This document shows, one piece after another, positions 4,747 through 6,350 of a stretch of DNA of 6,350 nucleotides. Both the position numbers and the translations under genes were made by a program. The stretch lies in assembly GCA_003158495.1 (NCBI GenBank), contig PMJT01000218.1, positions 1,957 through 8,306 of the forward strand, given 5' to 3'. Each line of letters starts with the position of its first letter. The first letter of the stretch is position 1. The notes under the pieces were generated by a model. It searched no databases, was not told the origin of the DNA, and saw only the letters and a program-made list of their open reading frames with translations. The stretch is from Chloroflexota bacterium (lineage in GTDB: Bacteria > Chloroflexota > Limnocylindria > Limnocylindrales > CSP1-4).

Positions 4747-6349
4747 ACTCCAGATCCTCGTCTTCGACTGGATCGGCCGGTCCACGACGGCCGGACCTGA
4801 TGTGCAGCATAAGCGCCGGCACGAGAGCGACCAGCGTGACCGCCGCGGCGACGAGGAAGATGCCCACCATGATGGTGGCGGCCTTGGTGGCGGCCCACTG
4901 TTCGAGCGCCTGGGCCACGAGCCCGTCGTTGATCGGACGGTTGCGCAGGTATTCGGGGATGTACTGCTTGTAGGTGTCACCGCCGCCGAAGATCTCGTTC
5001 GAGATCCGAGTGATCGTGGTCGATCCGTAGGCCGTGAGTGCGGCCATGCCGATCGCCATGCCGATCATTCGAGCCACGGTCACCGTCGCGGAGGCTGCCC
5101 CGAACGCGGCCCGGCCGGCGGCTTCGATAGCGGCAGTCGACCTCGGCGTCACCGTGAGCCCGAATCCGATGCCGAAGACGGCTCCCGAAGCCGCGAACGC
5201 GTTTGTTGCGACGCCCGGATTCCAAGTGGACATCCAGGCCAGGCCGCCGGCACTGACCAGCAGGCCTACGACCGTAAGCAATCGCAGCGAAATGCGCCGG
5301 GCGAGGAAACCCGACGCCAGCGCCCCGATCGCCATCGCGCCGGCGATCGAACCTAGCACGACGCGTTGCTCCTCCGGCCCGCCGTAGAGAACTCGATCGA
5401 CGAAGACGGCTCCACCGACGATCGCCGTAGCCATCCCGTAGCCGGTCAGCAGCGAGATCAGCGCGGCCGACGAGAAGACCCGGTCGGCAAAGAGGCGAGG
5501 GTCGAGGAACGGGTTCTTGCGGTGTAGTCCGTACCAGATCGCCGCCACGCCCGCGATGACCCCACCGCCGATCAGCGCCGCGACAGCGACCTCCGTCGGC
5601 ACGCCGAAGACAGTGTCCGTGTTACCGATGAGCGTCGTCCCGGTCAGGATCCCGCCGAGCGCAAGCGTGAAGAGCGTTGCCCCGATCCAGTCGAGCCGGG
5701 CTGGCTGGCGGCGCGTGTCCCAGCCCGTGCTGGCGGCCCAGGCGATGAATAGAGCGCAGATGCCGATGGGGACGTTGACATAGAAGACCCAGCGCCACGC
5801 CGGCGCGACGGTGGCGACGAGCGGCCCCCCGGCGATGCCCATGTTCGCGAGCGCGGTCTCCGGATGAATCGTCTCGAGGACCGCGGCCCCCACGAATGGG
5901 CCCGCGGCCATGCCGAGGAACGTCAGCCCGCCGATGACGCCAAGGGCCCTGGGTCGGGCTGGGCCGTCGAATAGGTGCGAGGCCGCGGCCGTGGCTACTG
6001 GGATGATCGCGCCGCCGCCTACGGCCTGGACCAGGCGGGCGGCAATGAGCTGGTCGAGGTCCTGGGCCAGGCCGGCCAGCAGTGAGCCCATCGTGAAGAT
6101 GGTCAACGCCACGAGGAAGAGGCGGCGGGCGCCCCACAGGTCCGTGAGGCGGCCGGCAAGCGGCATGGTCACGACGTAGACCAGCAGGTAGCCGTTGATG
6201 ATCCACGAGGCCTTGCGCAGGTCCGTCCAATTGGCCATCGTGGCCAGGATCTGGGGCAGGGCCACGGCCGTGACCATCAACTCCAGACCGGCCAGGAATA
6301 CGCCGATGCCGAGGACACTCAGCAGCAGGTATGACTCGCGTCGGCTCAT
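4727..6349 (-). CDS. MFS transporter, DHA2 (14-segment) drug:H+ antiporter type
   Basis: 540 residues from an ATG at 6347-6349, at the very edge of the window; the true start could lie just beyond. Fourteen membrane segments can be placed, at about 8-31, 48-66, 78-96, 101-121, 135-157, 187-207, 219-241, 252-274, 291-316, 330-350, 355-373, 382-401, 421-442 and 488-515. MFS motif A is GRLTDLWGARR (66-76), motif B includes Arg105 and Gln108 in ARLVQAVGGG, and the antiporter motif C is LGMAAGP (145-151). The first helix has ELMVTAVALPQI in place of the usual DxTIVNVALP. These features put it with EmrB/QacA-type proton-driven exporters; the substrate cannot be told. The loop between segments 5 and 6 is about 29 residues, longer than usual, and the one between 13 and 14 is about 45. 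The C-terminal tail is acidic (VEDEDLEYAE). It precedes and overlaps the CorA-like gene by 20 bases, so the two are surely one transcript. Confidence 0.9.
   Translation of the reverse strand: MSRRESYLLLSVLGIGVFLAGLELMVTAVALPQILATMANWTDLRKASWIINGYLLVYVVTMPLAGRLTDLWGARRLFLVALTIFTMGSLLAGLAQDLDQLIAARLVQAVGGGAIIPVATAAASHLFDGPARPRALGVIGGLTFLGMAAGPFVGAAVLETIHPETALANMGIAGGPLVATVAPAWRWVFYVNVPIGICALFIAWAASTGWDTRRQPARLDWIGATLFTLALGGILTGTTLIGNTDTVFGVPTEVAVAALIGGGVIAGVAAIWYGLHRKNPFLDPRLFADRVFSSAALISLLTGYGMATAIVGGAVFVDRVLYGGPEEQRVVLGSIAGAMAIGALASGFLARRISLRLLTVVGLLVSAGGLAWMSTWNPGVATNAFAASGAVFGIGFGLTVTPRSTAAIEAAGRAAFGAASATVTVARMIGMAIGMAALTAYGSTTITRISNEIFGGGDTYKQYIPEYLRNRPINDGLVAQALEQWAATKAATIMVGIFLVAAAVTLVALVPALMLHIRSGRRGPADPVEDEDLEYAEIAF
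4755..4759 (-). promoter_or_regulatory. Ribosome binding site of the corA-like gene inside the MFS gene
   Basis: On the minus strand GAGGA stands 8 bases before the ATG at 4746. A second GGAG at 4748-4751 is too close to the ATG to serve well. The site is inside the last codons of the MFS gene, which supports translational coupling and the choice of the 4746 start over upstream codons. Confidence 0.5.
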
Positions 6350-6350
6350 G

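Noticed and set aside
4747..4980. Upstream in-frame extension of the corA-like gene to a Met at 4980
   Set aside because: It overlaps the conserved end of the MFS gene in another frame and has a Ser/Pro/Arg-rich composition typical of a shadow frame. The ATG at 4746 has a ribosome site.
1..6350. CRISPR array, tRNA or rRNA gene, insertion sequence, toxin-antitoxin or defence system
   Set aside because: No regularly spaced repeats, no cloverleaf or rRNA-like sequence, no transposase or integrase and no terminal inverted repeats were seen; the open frames are accounted for by the genes listed.

Overview
The window is a GC-rich bacterial chromosomal segment with dense, mostly short-spaced genes. 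The high-GC, proline/threonine-rich envelope proteins, the complex I gene order and two apparent leaderless promoters would fit a high-GC Chloroflexota or Actinomycetota-like lineage. That assignment is an inference from style and not from a marker gene.

Layout, left to right. (1) Positions 1-1970, plus strand: the 3' end of nuoM followed after 10 bases by a complete nuoN. These are two antiporter-like membrane subunits of respiratory complex I and the usual end of a nuo operon. (2) Positions 1971-2852, a gene-poor stretch: a C-terminal Kelch-repeat remnant on the minus strand (about 1985-2293) runs tail-to-tail into nuoN. Upstream of it on the same strand lie a possible hairpin and a 77-codon ORF (2453-2686) for a small membrane-anchored Pro/Thr-rich protein. 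(3) Positions 2853-3659, plus strand: a membrane-anchored sortase-fold protein, divergent from the small ORF. Each of the two has a TANNNT box 6-8 bases before its ATG and little or no Shine-Dalgarno sequence, as in leaderless transcripts. (4) Positions 3667-6349, minus strand: a two-gene operon, an MFS (DHA2, 14-segment) transporter followed by a CorA-family channel protein that overlaps it by 20 bases. It converges on the sortase gene with a 7-base gap.

NuoM and NuoN carry out proton pumping. The sortase-like protein and its small divergent neighbour are both envelope proteins with a similar Pro/Thr-rich linker. The MFS and CorA proteins form a membrane transport pair.

The most interesting points are two proteins whose signature residues look altered. 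The sortase-like protein has Ser at the catalytic Cys position and Lys at the catalytic Arg position, with the His kept. The CorA-like protein has GMS instead of the pore signature GMN. I see no CRISPR array, RNA gene, insertion sequence, phage gene or recognisable defence system, and I do not claim a wholly new system here.
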